Below are positions 1 through 7,121 of a stretch of DNA of 16,452 bases, piece after piece. The DNA lies in the NCBI GenBank assembly GCA_036480335.1, contig JAZGGH010000082.1:1-16452 (forward strand). Direction: 5' to 3'. The first letter of the stretch is position 1. Each line of letters opens with the position of its first letter. A program made the position numbers and the translations under genes. The DNA comes from JAZGER01 sp036480335 (lineage in GTDB: Bacteria > Pseudomonadota > Gammaproteobacteria > DSM-19610). The notes beneath the pieces are model-generated. The model saw only the letters and a list, made by a program, of their open reading frames with translations, made no database searches and was not told the origin of the DNA.

Positions 1-643
1 GGCCGCACCAGCCATTGCGCAGAATGAACAGGTCAAACAGAAAGATACCCAGTACCGTGATCCAGCCGAGGCCGATACCAAAAATCAGTTCTCGATGTAG
101 CATACTGATGGGGCTAATCCATTCGAAAGCGGCGAGGCCGGTGAGTATTGACAGGATTAATGTGAGTACCAGAATGGTATAGCGAATTTTGCGACTCAGC
201 GGAAACAGGTTGGTGATGCCTAACTGGCGACGCAGCCAGGCGGCAATGTCAGTGACTATGTTGACAGGGCAGACCCACGCACACCAACTGCGACCACCAA
301 TGAAGCCATAGATAATGAGAATAAGCGTGGCTCCCAGAAGCAATTCGAGCAATGGCATCTGACCGGTAAGCAGGATTTGCAAAACAGCAAAGGGATCAGC
401 CATTGGGATCAGCCCAAACAGCTTTGAACTACTCAGGTTGCCAGTCAGCACCGGTTGGCCAGCAACTTCCCAGCTACGGCGTACAGTACCCAAAAATAGC
501 AGCAGAATCCCGAGTTGCAAACTGCGACGCAGGAGTAAATACCGCCAGACATATAATTTACCTCTGAATGTTGACGGCATAACGAAGGGTCTGACCGGCC
601 GACCATTGGGTCCGATCTTTGGTGATTGGCCAGCCTCGTTCAT
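1..643 (-). CDS. napH: NapH, quinol-dehydrogenase membrane component of periplasmic nitrate reductase (C-terminus missing at window edge)
   Basis: NapH is a polytopic inner-membrane protein that, with NapG, passes electrons from quinol towards the NapA nitrate reductase. I read 214 codons from the ATG at 643, and the frame is still open at position 1. Hydrophobic segments lie at about residues 44-54, 86-115, 152-172 and 187-207. The first cysteine motif, SWCAWVCPVN at residues 119-128 with Cys121 and Cys125, is typical of NapH. The frame ends in NGWCG, which looks like the start of a second such motif. The two C-terminal [4Fe-4S] ferredoxin motifs expected in this family would lie outside the window. 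The start is chosen because its ATG overlaps the napG stop as ATGA (640-643), a usual sign of translational coupling. Further nap genes (napB, napC, napF) are not in the window. The identification is firm; completeness cannot be judged. Confidence 0.93.
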   Translation of the reverse strand, partial: MNEAGQSPKIGPNGRPVRPFVMPSTFRGKLYVWRYLLLRRSLQLGILLLFLGTVRRSWEVAGQPVLTGNLSSSKLFGLIPMADPFAVLQILLTGQMPLLELLLGATLILIIYGFIGGRSWCAWVCPVNIVTDIAAWLRRQLGITNLFPLSRKIRYTILVLTLILSILTGLAAFEWISPISMLHRELIFGIGLGWITVLGIFLFDLFILRNGWCG

Positions 644-1404
644 GGCTTGCCCTCATTCAGATAATCGAGCCCAGTTGTCGGTACATCAGCTTTTGGAGTG
701 TCAACGTCCGCTTTGAAATCCTGAGTGATCGGCGAATCGTCGATCCAGCCCAGGCGGTAGTGATCACCTATCTGGCCCTGAACCAGGTCGGCTGGTAGAA
801 CACGAATAGCCGCTTTCTGCGTTGGGCAGGCCTTCTCACAAATACCGCAGCCAGTGCAGGCATCACTATGAACCAGTGGTACGAACATGGCATGTTTGCT
901 GATACGTCGTGGGTGGTGCTCTATGGTGATGGCCTTATCCTGCACCGGGCATTCGCGATGACAGACTTCACAACGCAACCCCTGCCAGGACAGACAGTTC
1001 TCAATATCAATGACGGCGAGTCCCATGCGGGACTTTTCAATATTGTCCAGTGCAGGATCCAGCGCACCTGTCGGGCAGGCAGCGACACAGGGGATGTCTT
1101 CACACATATAACAGGGTACGTTGCGCGGAATGAAATACGGTGTGCCGATGGGGATATCTGCATCCGCTGTGGCCAATGCCAGCGTATCATAGGGACAGGC
1201 ATCGACACATTGGCCGCACTTGATACAGCGAGCATAAAAATCAGGTTCGTCACGTGCGCCTGGCGGGCGAACAGCGGTCGGGGATGCCCGTACCTGCTGT
1301 TTCAACAGGTACATCCAGACGAGGCCACCACTGGTCGCCACTGCAGCACCCCGCCCTAAGCGGTTGAAAAAATGTCGCCGCGAGATTTTTGTATGGTTGC
1401 TCAT
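640..1404 (-). CDS. napG: NapG, Tat-exported ferredoxin-type protein with four [4Fe-4S] clusters
   Basis: NapG is a periplasmic iron-sulfur protein that works with NapH in quinol oxidation for nitrate reduction. The 254-aa product begins with a twin-arginine signal (SRRHFFNR at residues 8-15, then a hydrophobic stretch to about residue 34). Four cysteine clusters follow: Cys60/63/66/70, Cys98/101/106/110, Cys137/145/148/152 and Cys183/186/189/193, so all sixteen cluster ligands are present. Length is close to the usual 230-260 aa. I chose the ATG at 1404; a TTG immediately before it extends the frame by one codon but is a poorer start. No strong ribosome-binding site is visible, so translation may depend on napA, whose stop lies 21 bp upstream. 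It overlaps napH by 4 bp. Confidence 0.95.
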   Translation of the reverse strand: MSNHTKISRRHFFNRLGRGAAVATSGGLVWMYLLKQQVRASPTAVRPPGARDEPDFYARCIKCGQCVDACPYDTLALATADADIPIGTPYFIPRNVPCYMCEDIPCVAACPTGALDPALDNIEKSRMGLAVIDIENCLSWQGLRCEVCHRECPVQDKAITIEHHPRRISKHAMFVPLVHSDACTGCGICEKACPTQKAAIRVLPADLVQGQIGDHYRLGWIDDSPITQDFKADVDTPKADVPTTGLDYLNEGKP

Positions 1405-1425
1405 CAATACGATGCTTGTCAGCTA

Positions 1426-4170
1426 TCAGGCTTTGTAGACCTTGACGGCTGTCTTCTTGAAGTCTTGTTCCTTTGACATCGGGCAAGTGACATCAAGGCA
1501 GACCTTGTTGACGAAGACAGCCTCATCGAAAAAGGGCGCAAAGGTGGAACCACGCGGTGGGCGGTTGCGTCCCTTGGTTTCGATGACGGCTTTAATTTTA
1601 CCTCGGCGTGACTCGATCCAGACCACGTCGTTGCGCTGCAGTTTGCGTTCCTCGGCATCTTTCGGATTCATATATAACTGTGCCGTGGGCACTGCTCGGT
1701 GTAGTTCAGGTACCCGGCGTGTCATGGTGCCCGTGTGCCAGTGTTCCAGGACGCGGCCAGTCGAAAACCACAAATCATAGTTTTCATCGGGTTGCTCTGG
1801 AGGTGCAGCGTAAGGCCGGAAGAAAATTTTCGCCTTATGTGCCAGGCTGGTCTTTTCTTTGTTCGTGACTTTATCAAGGTCTCCACCCGGCAAGGACTTG
1901 AGTGCCTTGCCATAAAAATCGAAGCCGCTGCCTTTCTCACAGTAGCTATCGTATTTTTCATTAAAACGCCACTGGGTTTCCTTGCCATCGATCACTGGCC
2001 ATTTCAGGCCACGCACATCGTCACGGTAATACACATCAAACTCCGCCAGATCATGGGCATGGCCGACACCGAATTGTCGATATTCATTGAACAAAGCCTT
2101 TTCCGGGAACCAGCCATCGCCCAGCTTATCGGCTATGTGGTTAGCGTGTCCTTTGGAAACCTGTTTGTCTGGCCACTTAACTTTACGGTTTTCCTGAGTC
2201 GCAAAGAGAACATCATAGAGAGTGTCTTCCGGTGAATACCCCAGTTTTTTGGCTTCCTCAAGCACACTGGGTAATTTGCCATCCTCGAAGCCTTTAGCTT
2301 TCAAGCCAGGAACGGGTAACTCACCCCAGACTTCCTTCAGCTTGAAACGCTTGGCAAATTCCAGTCCCTGCCAGACATCGGCCATGGCTTCACCTGGAGG
2401 TGCAACCTGCTGACGCCAGGCCTGGGTGCGGCGTTCAGCGTTGCCGTATAGACCCCATTTCTCAAAGATCATAGCCGTAGGCAGGATTAAATCTGCCACT
2501 TTCGCTGAGACGGTAGGGTAGGGATCGGAGACCACCAGAAAGTTGTCCATTTCACGTGCCGCTTTGAGCCAGTGATTCGCGTTAGCAGTAGCCTGGAATG
2601 GATTGTTAACCTGTACCCAGGCCCATTTGACCGAGCCATCTTCCAGATCGCGCATGATTTTGGTGATATGGCTGCCGGTTTTGGGATTCAGGGTCTTTGC
2701 GGGCAGTTTCCACAGGTTTTCACTGAAGGCCCGGTGTTTGGGATTAAATACCACCAGGTCGGCGGGTAAGCGATGTGCAAAGGTGCCCACTTCACGGGCT
2801 GTACCACAGGCAGATGGCTGTCCTGTTAGCGAGAAAGCACCATTGCCGGGTTGTGCCTGTTTGCCAAGTAACAAGTGGACGGCATAGGCCTGTTCGTTGA
2901 CCCAGCTACCACGGTAATGCTGGTTAAAGCCCATGGTCCAGAAGCTGACGATTTTACGGTTTTTATCCACATACAGATCGGCAAGTTGCTTAAGCTTTGC
3001 CTTGAAAGACTCCAGGTCTTCTTCGACATCGCCTTTTGCCAGTTCCGCGACAAAATCCAGTGTGTAGGGTTCGATGCCTTTTTTGAAATCATCGAAGCCA
3101 ATCATCCAGTGCTTGAGAGGTTTTTTGCGATTATTTTGCTTAACATTCTCGCCAGCCTTGCGGCGCTGGCCAATCGCTTCGTACTTGTCCAGTGTGTTTT
3201 CCAGTTCTTTCGCCTGGATATCCTTTTCTGCATCGTAGGCATATTCTGAGGTGCCGCGCATTCCGTAGCCAATGTCATAGGGGCCAGTGGCAAATACACA
3301 ATGTTTTTTGACGAAATCATGATTGACAGCATCGCGTTTGACGATTTCGCGTAACAGGTAATTCTGGATGGCAAGATCGGTCCCGGGCTTGAAGACGATT
3401 TCCAGATCGGCGATGTCGGAAGTCTGATTACTGATGGTCGTCAGGTTTACTAGTCTGATATTGTCATTATTTAGTCGACGATCTGATACCCGTGCCCACA
3501 GGATGGGATGGCATTCTGCCATGTTGGCACCCCAGGTGATGACGGTATCTGTATGCTCAATGTCATCATAGTTGCCTGATGGTTCGTCGATGCCAAACGT
3601 CTGGATAAAGCCAACCACGGCTGAGGCCATGCAGTGGCGGGCGTTAGGATCAATGTTATTACTGCGAAAGCCGGCTTTCATGAGTTTGGCCGACACATAC
3701 CCCTCCGGGATGGTGTATTGTCCAGAGCCGAAGATAGCAACCCCTGTTGGCCCCATTTCTCGATAGGTTTTTTTAAATTGGGTTTCCATTTCATCGAAAG
3801 CGCGTTCCCAGCTCACTGCCTGAAACTTGCCCTGCTTGTCGAATTTGCCGTCCTTCATGCGCATTAACGGTCGAGTCAGGCGATCTTTACCGTACTGGAT
3901 TTTGCCATTGAAATAGCCTTTGATGCAGTTAAGTCCACGGTTTACGGGTGCATCCGGGTCACCCTTGGTGGCGACAATTCGGCCATCTTTGGTGCCAACC
4001 ATAATGCCGCAACCGGTACCACAGAAACGACACACGCCTTTATCCCACTGGACATCAGACTCAGCCTGTTTTGATTTGGCCAGGGCGGTAGCGGAAACCG
4101 TCATGCCGGCAGCCGTGGCGGTTGCCGTTGCCGCACTGGTTTTGAGGAAATCTCTGCGCGTCAATTCCAT
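1426..4170 (-). CDS. napA: NapA, catalytic subunit of periplasmic nitrate reductase
   Basis: NapA reduces nitrate to nitrite in the periplasm with a bis-MGD molybdenum cofactor and one [4Fe-4S] cluster. The 914-aa product starts with a Tat signal (TRRDFLK at residues 4-10, hydrophobic to about 31). Cluster ligands are Cys47, Cys50, Cys54 and Cys82 (CRFCGTGC and NCIKG). Cys180 in NARHCMASAV is the expected molybdenum ligand. Later motifs include SFWTMGFNQH and the C-terminal molydopterin-dinucleotide binding domain with GRVLEHWHTGTMTRR. It is longer than the roughly 830-aa enterobacterial enzyme. Extra sequence is visible at about residues 311-365 (charged, Lys/Glu/Asn-rich), recalling the longer forms of about 920-930 aa known from Campylobacterota. 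A ribosome-binding site AAGGAG begins within the napD stop region and lies 7 bp before the ATG. Role and reading are certain; the phylogenetic affinity is only suggested. Confidence 0.97.
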   Translation of the reverse strand: MELTRRDFLKTSAATATATAAGMTVSATALAKSKQAESDVQWDKGVCRFCGTGCGIMVGTKDGRIVATKGDPDAPVNRGLNCIKGYFNGKIQYGKDRLTRPLMRMKDGKFDKQGKFQAVSWERAFDEMETQFKKTYREMGPTGVAIFGSGQYTIPEGYVSAKLMKAGFRSNNIDPNARHCMASAVVGFIQTFGIDEPSGNYDDIEHTDTVITWGANMAECHPILWARVSDRRLNNDNIRLVNLTTISNQTSDIADLEIVFKPGTDLAIQNYLLREIVKRDAVNHDFVKKHCVFATGPYDIGYGMRGTSEYAYDAEKDIQAKELENTLDKYEAIGQRRKAGENVKQNNRKKPLKHWMIGFDDFKKGIEPYTLDFVAELAKGDVEEDLESFKAKLKQLADLYVDKNRKIVSFWTMGFNQHYRGSWVNEQAYAVHLLLGKQAQPGNGAFSLTGQPSACGTAREVGTFAHRLPADLVVFNPKHRAFSENLWKLPAKTLNPKTGSHITKIMRDLEDGSVKWAWVQVNNPFQATANANHWLKAAREMDNFLVVSDPYPTVSAKVADLILPTAMIFEKWGLYGNAERRTQAWRQQVAPPGEAMADVWQGLEFAKRFKLKEVWGELPVPGLKAKGFEDGKLPSVLEEAKKLGYSPEDTLYDVLFATQENRKVKWPDKQVSKGHANHIADKLGDGWFPEKALFNEYRQFGVGHAHDLAEFDVYYRDDVRGLKWPVIDGKETQWRFNEKYDSYCEKGSGFDFYGKALKSLPGGDLDKVTNKEKTSLAHKAKIFFRPYAAPPEQPDENYDLWFSTGRVLEHWHTGTMTRRVPELHRAVPTAQLYMNPKDAEERKLQRNDVVWIESRRGKIKAVIETKGRNRPPRGSTFAPFFDEAVFVNKVCLDVTCPMSKEQDFKKTAVKVYKA

Positions 4171-4180
4171 GGTGTTCTCC

Positions 4181-4498
4181 TTAATCTTTTAGATAATCGG
4201 GGACCTGGACGGTACTCAGGTCTTCGTTTTCGAGTTCTGCCGGAATGGCGTCGATCAATTCGCGGTCTTCTTCAAAGTTATGATAGGACATTTCTGCCAG
4301 AACGATATGGGGCAGGGCGCGGATGCGTTTCAGGCCATCGACCTCAGCACGGATGGTGGCCGCTTCCTGAGTAATAATAATCCGCCCTGTTTTGGAATCG
4401 ACAGTGTGGACATCAATGCCTGGCAGGTTTTGCAAATGTTTGATAGTGCTGTCGGTATGCTTCGGTGTGGTGATAACCAGAATGCCTGATATATTCAT
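4181..4498 (-). CDS. napD: NapD, cytoplasmic chaperone for the NapA Tat signal
   Basis: NapD is a small cytoplasmic protein that binds the twin-arginine signal of NapA and holds back export until the cofactor is inserted. The 105-aa product begins MNISGILVITTP, the usual beta-strand opening of the family, and continues with a predicted beta-alpha-beta-beta-alpha-beta pattern (GIDVHTVDSKTGRIIITQE, then VLAEMSYHNF). A longer acidic tail follows from about residue 75. Its position as first gene of the operon, 10 bp before napA, supports the assignment. An AGGAGG sequence on the minus strand at 4517-4512 precedes the ATG by about 13 bp, somewhat more than usual. Expression is probably driven by the FNR-type box centred at 4631.5. 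Confidence 0.93.
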   Translation of the reverse strand: MNISGILVITTPKHTDSTIKHLQNLPGIDVHTVDSKTGRIIITQEAATIRAEVDGLKRIRALPHIVLAEMSYHNFEEDRELIDAIPAELENEDLSTVQVPDYLKD

Positions 4499-4575
4499 TA
4501 TTACAGCAAACCCTCCTGAGGTTTATCTCAATTTATTACAGTTGATGATGGCTGCAGTCTTTGTCTGATCTAATT

Positions 4576-4590
4576 GTTGCAATCAGCAAC
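4576..4590 (-). other. Small hairpin at the predicted 5' end of the nap transcript
   Basis: GTTGC (4576-4580) and GCAAC (4586-4590) are perfect 5-bp inverted arms around a 5-nt loop. The outer edge at 4590 coincides with the transcription start predicted from the FNR box and -10 element. The nap mRNA would then begin with a short stem-loop, which could stabilise its 5' end. It could equally be a small operator, since the DNA is palindromic. Confidence 0.35.
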
Positions 4591-4596
4591 GCTTAA

Positions 4597-4638
4597 AATC
4601 TAGATAAAACCGCACTGGAGGACCTTGATCTATATCAA
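4597..4638 (-). promoter_or_regulatory. Predicted FNR-dependent (class II) promoter of the nap operon
   Basis: The box TTGAT-CTAT-ATCAA at 4625-4638 matches the FNR/ANR consensus TTGAT-N4-ATCAA at every fixed position. Read on the minus strand, TAGATT at 4602-4597 can serve as a -10 element (4 of 6 matches to TATAAT) and predicts transcription from about 4590. The box is then centred at -41.5, the classical position for FNR activation. This would leave an untranslated leader of about 92 nt before napD. The box is seen directly; its use is inferred. Anaerobic induction of nap by FNR-type regulators is established in several bacteria. Confidence 0.7.
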
Positions 4639-4734
4639 GAGACAAGGACTTAAGGCTAGACATTCGTCGATACAGCCGCCTCTTTTTTTTTAAACAATTG
4701 TTGCTGTGGACGAATGTCTTATTCATGCTATCTT
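4621..4734 (+). promoter_or_regulatory. Regulatory module A upstream of the oxidase operon (FNR box plus three pseudo-palindromes)
   Basis: This stretch contains the FNR-type box (4625-4638) and three sites of the form RACRNNYGTY: GACATTCGTC at 4659-4668, AACAATTGTT at 4693-4702 and GACGAATGTC at 4709-4718. The first and third are exact reverse complements of each other. TTGCTG (4701-4706) and CATGCT (4724-4729), 17 bp apart, are a candidate sigma70 promoter reading towards the oxidase genes. The FNR box would then lie near -104. The module aligns without gaps with the region before fccA (10301-10400), 66 of 100 bases being identical. That conservation argues that the whole arrangement is functional rather than the FNR box alone. 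Confidence 0.6.
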
Positions 4735-4816
4735 GTCAAGTCTCTGAAAGATTAAGTTTTTATATGCGAAGCATTAGAAAGTCATAATAAACGACATGAG
4801 CGTAAGGAGATAAAGT

Positions 4817-4969
4817 ATGAGTCAACTGACTCCGGAAGAAGAAAAAAAGATTCTTGAATCCCCCCCTGTCGGGACATTTGCCCTGATGTTGCTGGTTGGA
4901 GCACTGATCTTCGCTGGCTGGGTGTATATGTTCTTTTATATGTTCCTTGAACACGGACCGGTAAACTAG
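4817..4969 (+). CDS. cbaD: Cytochrome c oxidase subunit IIa-like small membrane peptide
   Basis: This 50-aa product begins MSQLTPEEEKKIL and has a single hydrophobic helix at about residues 19-44, entered through PPVGTFALM and followed by the short tail LEHGPVN. The pattern of a short charged N-terminus, a Pro-x-Gly-Thr entry, one helix with internal Trp and Tyr, and a very short C-terminus matches subunit IIa (CbaD) of ba3-type oxidases, which supplies a helix missing from subunit II. A strong AAGGAG (4804-4809) lies 7 bp before the ATG. Its stop codon overlaps the AGGAGG that serves the next gene, so the two are probably translationally coupled. Location directly before subunits II and I supports the call. 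The assignment rests on pattern and context rather than on long sequence similarity. Confidence 0.75.
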   Translation: MSQLTPEEEKKILESPPVGTFALMLLVGALIFAGWVYMFFYMFLEHGPVN

Positions 4970-4978
4970 GAGGATAGA

Positions 4979-5500
4979 ATGGTTGACCCATTAAAAAGAA
5001 TTTGTGAAGACCCGCTAGAAAGAAAATGGATCTGGATCTCATTTGCTATGGCGATTACGATGGGGGTGGTATTAGGATACTATGCTGTTGCTAGTAATAT
5101 TCATCCGCCAAGCAATGTCGAGACCATTGATTCCTCCCGCCTGCATCTGACAGAAGAATTTGCCGAAGACAATCTTGGTGTTAAAGCCAATGACGATGGC
5201 AGTCTAACCGTTACCCTGGTGGCGGCGCGTTATGGCTTCTACCCGCCACGTATCGAAGTCCCTGTCGACACCCCGATTACCTTCCGCATAGCCAGTGCAG
5301 ATGTCTTGCACGGTGTGCATGTGCCGTTCACTAATATGGCTACCATGATTGTCCCGGGGTATGTCTCTGAAGTGACAACAACATTCCCGAAGACCGGGGA
5401 GTTTTCATTATTATGTAATGAATATTGTGGGCTCGGACATGATTCCATGTGGTCACGTCTGGTCGTGACACCAAAATCTGCCGGTGGAGAATCATCATGA
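4979..5500 (+). CDS. cbaB: Haem-copper oxidase subunit II with CuA site (ba3-like, family B)
   Basis: Subunit II takes electrons from cytochrome c through a binuclear CuA centre and passes them to subunit I. The 173-aa protein has one N-terminal transmembrane helix (about residues 18-39) and a periplasmic cupredoxin domain. CuA ligands are complete: His111 in ADVLHGVHVP, then Cys146, Cys150, His154 and Met157 in CNEYCGLGHDSM. The single helix, the short length and the DVLHGVHV motif fit the ba3 type, as opposed to the two-helix aa3 type. An AGGAGG site at 4968-4973 precedes the ATG and overlaps the upstream stop. The last codon overlaps the next gene as ATGA, so subunits II and I are coupled. 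Identification is firm. Confidence 0.95.
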   Translation: MVDPLKRICEDPLERKWIWISFAMAITMGVVLGYYAVASNIHPPSNVETIDSSRLHLTEEFAEDNLGVKANDDGSLTVTLVAARYGFYPPRIEVPVDTPITFRIASADVLHGVHVPFTNMATMIVPGYVSEVTTTFPKTGEFSLLCNEYCGLGHDSMWSRLVVTPKSAGGESS

Positions 5501-7119
5501 ACCAATCCAACGCTACCAGTCTGAGTCTGGCGAATATGTGGGTAGGGTTTATTGCCTTTATTGTGGCAGCCTTATTGGGTCTTTATCAGGTCATTGAAAG
5601 AATTGATCTGATTCCGGGTTTGAAATCACCCGAGTTATATTTTGCTTCGGTTTCAACTCACGGGGTGTTGATGGCTTTCGTGCTAACAACATTTCTGGTG
5701 ATGGGATATGGCTATGCGACAGCCACGAGTAGTCTTAAGCAGGATCTGTGGAACAAACCTTTATCCTGGTTTGGTTTCTGGTTATCTGTCGCGGGTGTGT
5801 TGCTGGCGGCCGGTCCACTGCTGACAGGCAATGCCTCGGTACTCTATACTTTTTATCCTCCATTAAAGGCGCATCCGGCATTTTATATTGGCGCAACCAT
5901 GTTGGTGGTTGGTTCCTGGCTGTGGTGTCTTGAGATGGTTATGATGATGGCCATCTGGAAAAAGGCACATCCAGGTGAAACTGTTCCTCTGGCAATGTTT
6001 GGAACCACAGCCAATGCGATTCTCTGGTTTTTTACCAGTCTCGGCGTGGCGGCTGAAGTGCTGTTTCAGTTAATTCCCTGGTCATTGGGTATCATCGAAA
6101 CTGTCGACGTTGGTCTGGCGCGAACCCTGTTTTCCTGGACGTTACATGCCATTGTTTATTTCTGGCTGTTCCCAGCATATATAGCACTGTACACCCTGCT
6201 TCCCAGGGCAGCCGGTGGCCGGCTCTTCAGTGATCAAATGGGGCGAATCGCCTTTATTATGCTGTTAGTCTTTTCAGTGCCCATTGGTTTCCATCATTTA
6301 TATATGGATCCCTTTCAGGCTGATGGATGGAAGTTTCTGCACATGATTGGTACGTTCATGGTGGCAGTCCCGACCCTGATCACGGGTTTTACTATCATTG
6401 CCTCTCTGGAGATTGCCGGGCGCCTACGGGGTGGTAAGGGGTTGTTTGGCTGGATTGCTGCGCTACCCTGGGGTAATCCTATGGTTGTTGCCGCTATTCT
6501 GGCGCTATTGATGCTTACCTTCGGTGGTTTTGGTGGCATGATCAATGCCAGTTATGCAATGAATGTCATGGTACATAACACGCAGTGGATTACCGGCCAT
6601 TTTCACCTGATCTTTGCCGGTACCACAGTCATTATGTATTTTGCGATAGCCTATTATCTGTGGCCCAAGTTGACCGGTCGGCAACTGCATTCAACCTCTC
6701 TGGCGATCAAGCAATTATGGTTGTGGTTCATTGGTATGCTGATTCTCACCTTACCCTGGCATCAGTTAGGTCTGGTTGGTCAACCGCGGCGGATTTCATC
6801 AACACCGTATGATGAGTCTTTCGTGCAGGCATGGTTGCCTGCTGAATATGCCATGATCGCGGGCGGCTGTTTGCTGTTTATCTCGGCAGTTATGCTGATC
6901 TATAACCTGTACAGAACGCATGGTAATAGCCAGGCTGAAACCAATCTTGAGGTGGAATATGCTGAGCCACTTCACTCTGTACAACGCATGCCGAAATTAC
7001 TCAACGGTTTTGGGTTCTGGGTGTTGCTGGTGGTGGTTTATCTGTTGGCCAGTTATGGTTATCCGATTGCCCAGTTTTTCCTGATGGACACTTACGGTAC
7101 TGTGCCATGGAGTATATAA
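5497..7119 (+). CDS. cbaA: Haem-copper oxidase subunit I (ba3-like, family B)
   Basis: Subunit I reduces oxygen to water and pumps protons across the inner membrane. I start it at the ATG at 5497, which overlaps the subunit II stop and gives 540 aa; an upstream ATG at 5449 would add 16 residues read from within the previous gene. The protein is highly hydrophobic, with about 13 predicted helices. Key residues are His55 (low-spin haem, STHGVLMA), His217 and Tyr221 (CuB and its cross-linked tyrosine, WTLHAIVYFW), His266 and His267 (CuB, GFHHLYMDP), His368 (high-spin haem) and His370 (low-spin haem) in ITGHFHL. All metal and haem ligands are present. The residue after the CuB histidine is Ala where most oxidases have Pro. 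The WLFPAY sequence beyond Tyr221 resembles ba3 enzymes. Accessory genes such as sco or ctaG are not seen here. Confidence 0.95.
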   Translation: MNQSNATSLSLANMWVGFIAFIVAALLGLYQVIERIDLIPGLKSPELYFASVSTHGVLMAFVLTTFLVMGYGYATATSSLKQDLWNKPLSWFGFWLSVAGVLLAAGPLLTGNASVLYTFYPPLKAHPAFYIGATMLVVGSWLWCLEMVMMMAIWKKAHPGETVPLAMFGTTANAILWFFTSLGVAAEVLFQLIPWSLGIIETVDVGLARTLFSWTLHAIVYFWLFPAYIALYTLLPRAAGGRLFSDQMGRIAFIMLLVFSVPIGFHHLYMDPFQADGWKFLHMIGTFMVAVPTLITGFTIIASLEIAGRLRGGKGLFGWIAALPWGNPMVVAAILALLMLTFGGFGGMINASYAMNVMVHNTQWITGHFHLIFAGTTVIMYFAIAYYLWPKLTGRQLHSTSLAIKQLWLWFIGMLILTLPWHQLGLVGQPRRISSTPYDESFVQAWLPAEYAMIAGGCLLFISAVMLIYNLYRTHGNSQAETNLEVEYAEPLHSVQRMPKLLNGFGFWVLLVVVYLLASYGYPIAQFFLMDTYGTVPWSI

Positions 7120-7121
7120 CG

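Noticed and set aside
868..1359. 163-codon plus-strand frame opposite napG
   Set aside because: The minus strand encodes NapG with all four cluster motifs; the plus frame shows no motif or binding site.
4796..4813. Five-codon upstream frame ending inside the ribosome-binding region of the subunit IIa gene
   Set aside because: It has no ribosome-binding site of its own and is most simply chance; conservation would be needed to suggest leader control.
7107..7121. Upstream ATG for the dihaem cytochrome and, likewise, 5449 for subunit I and 10985 for fccB
   Set aside because: Each lies inside the preceding gene and pushes the signal peptide or first helix inward; the later ATG with a better-placed binding site was chosen.
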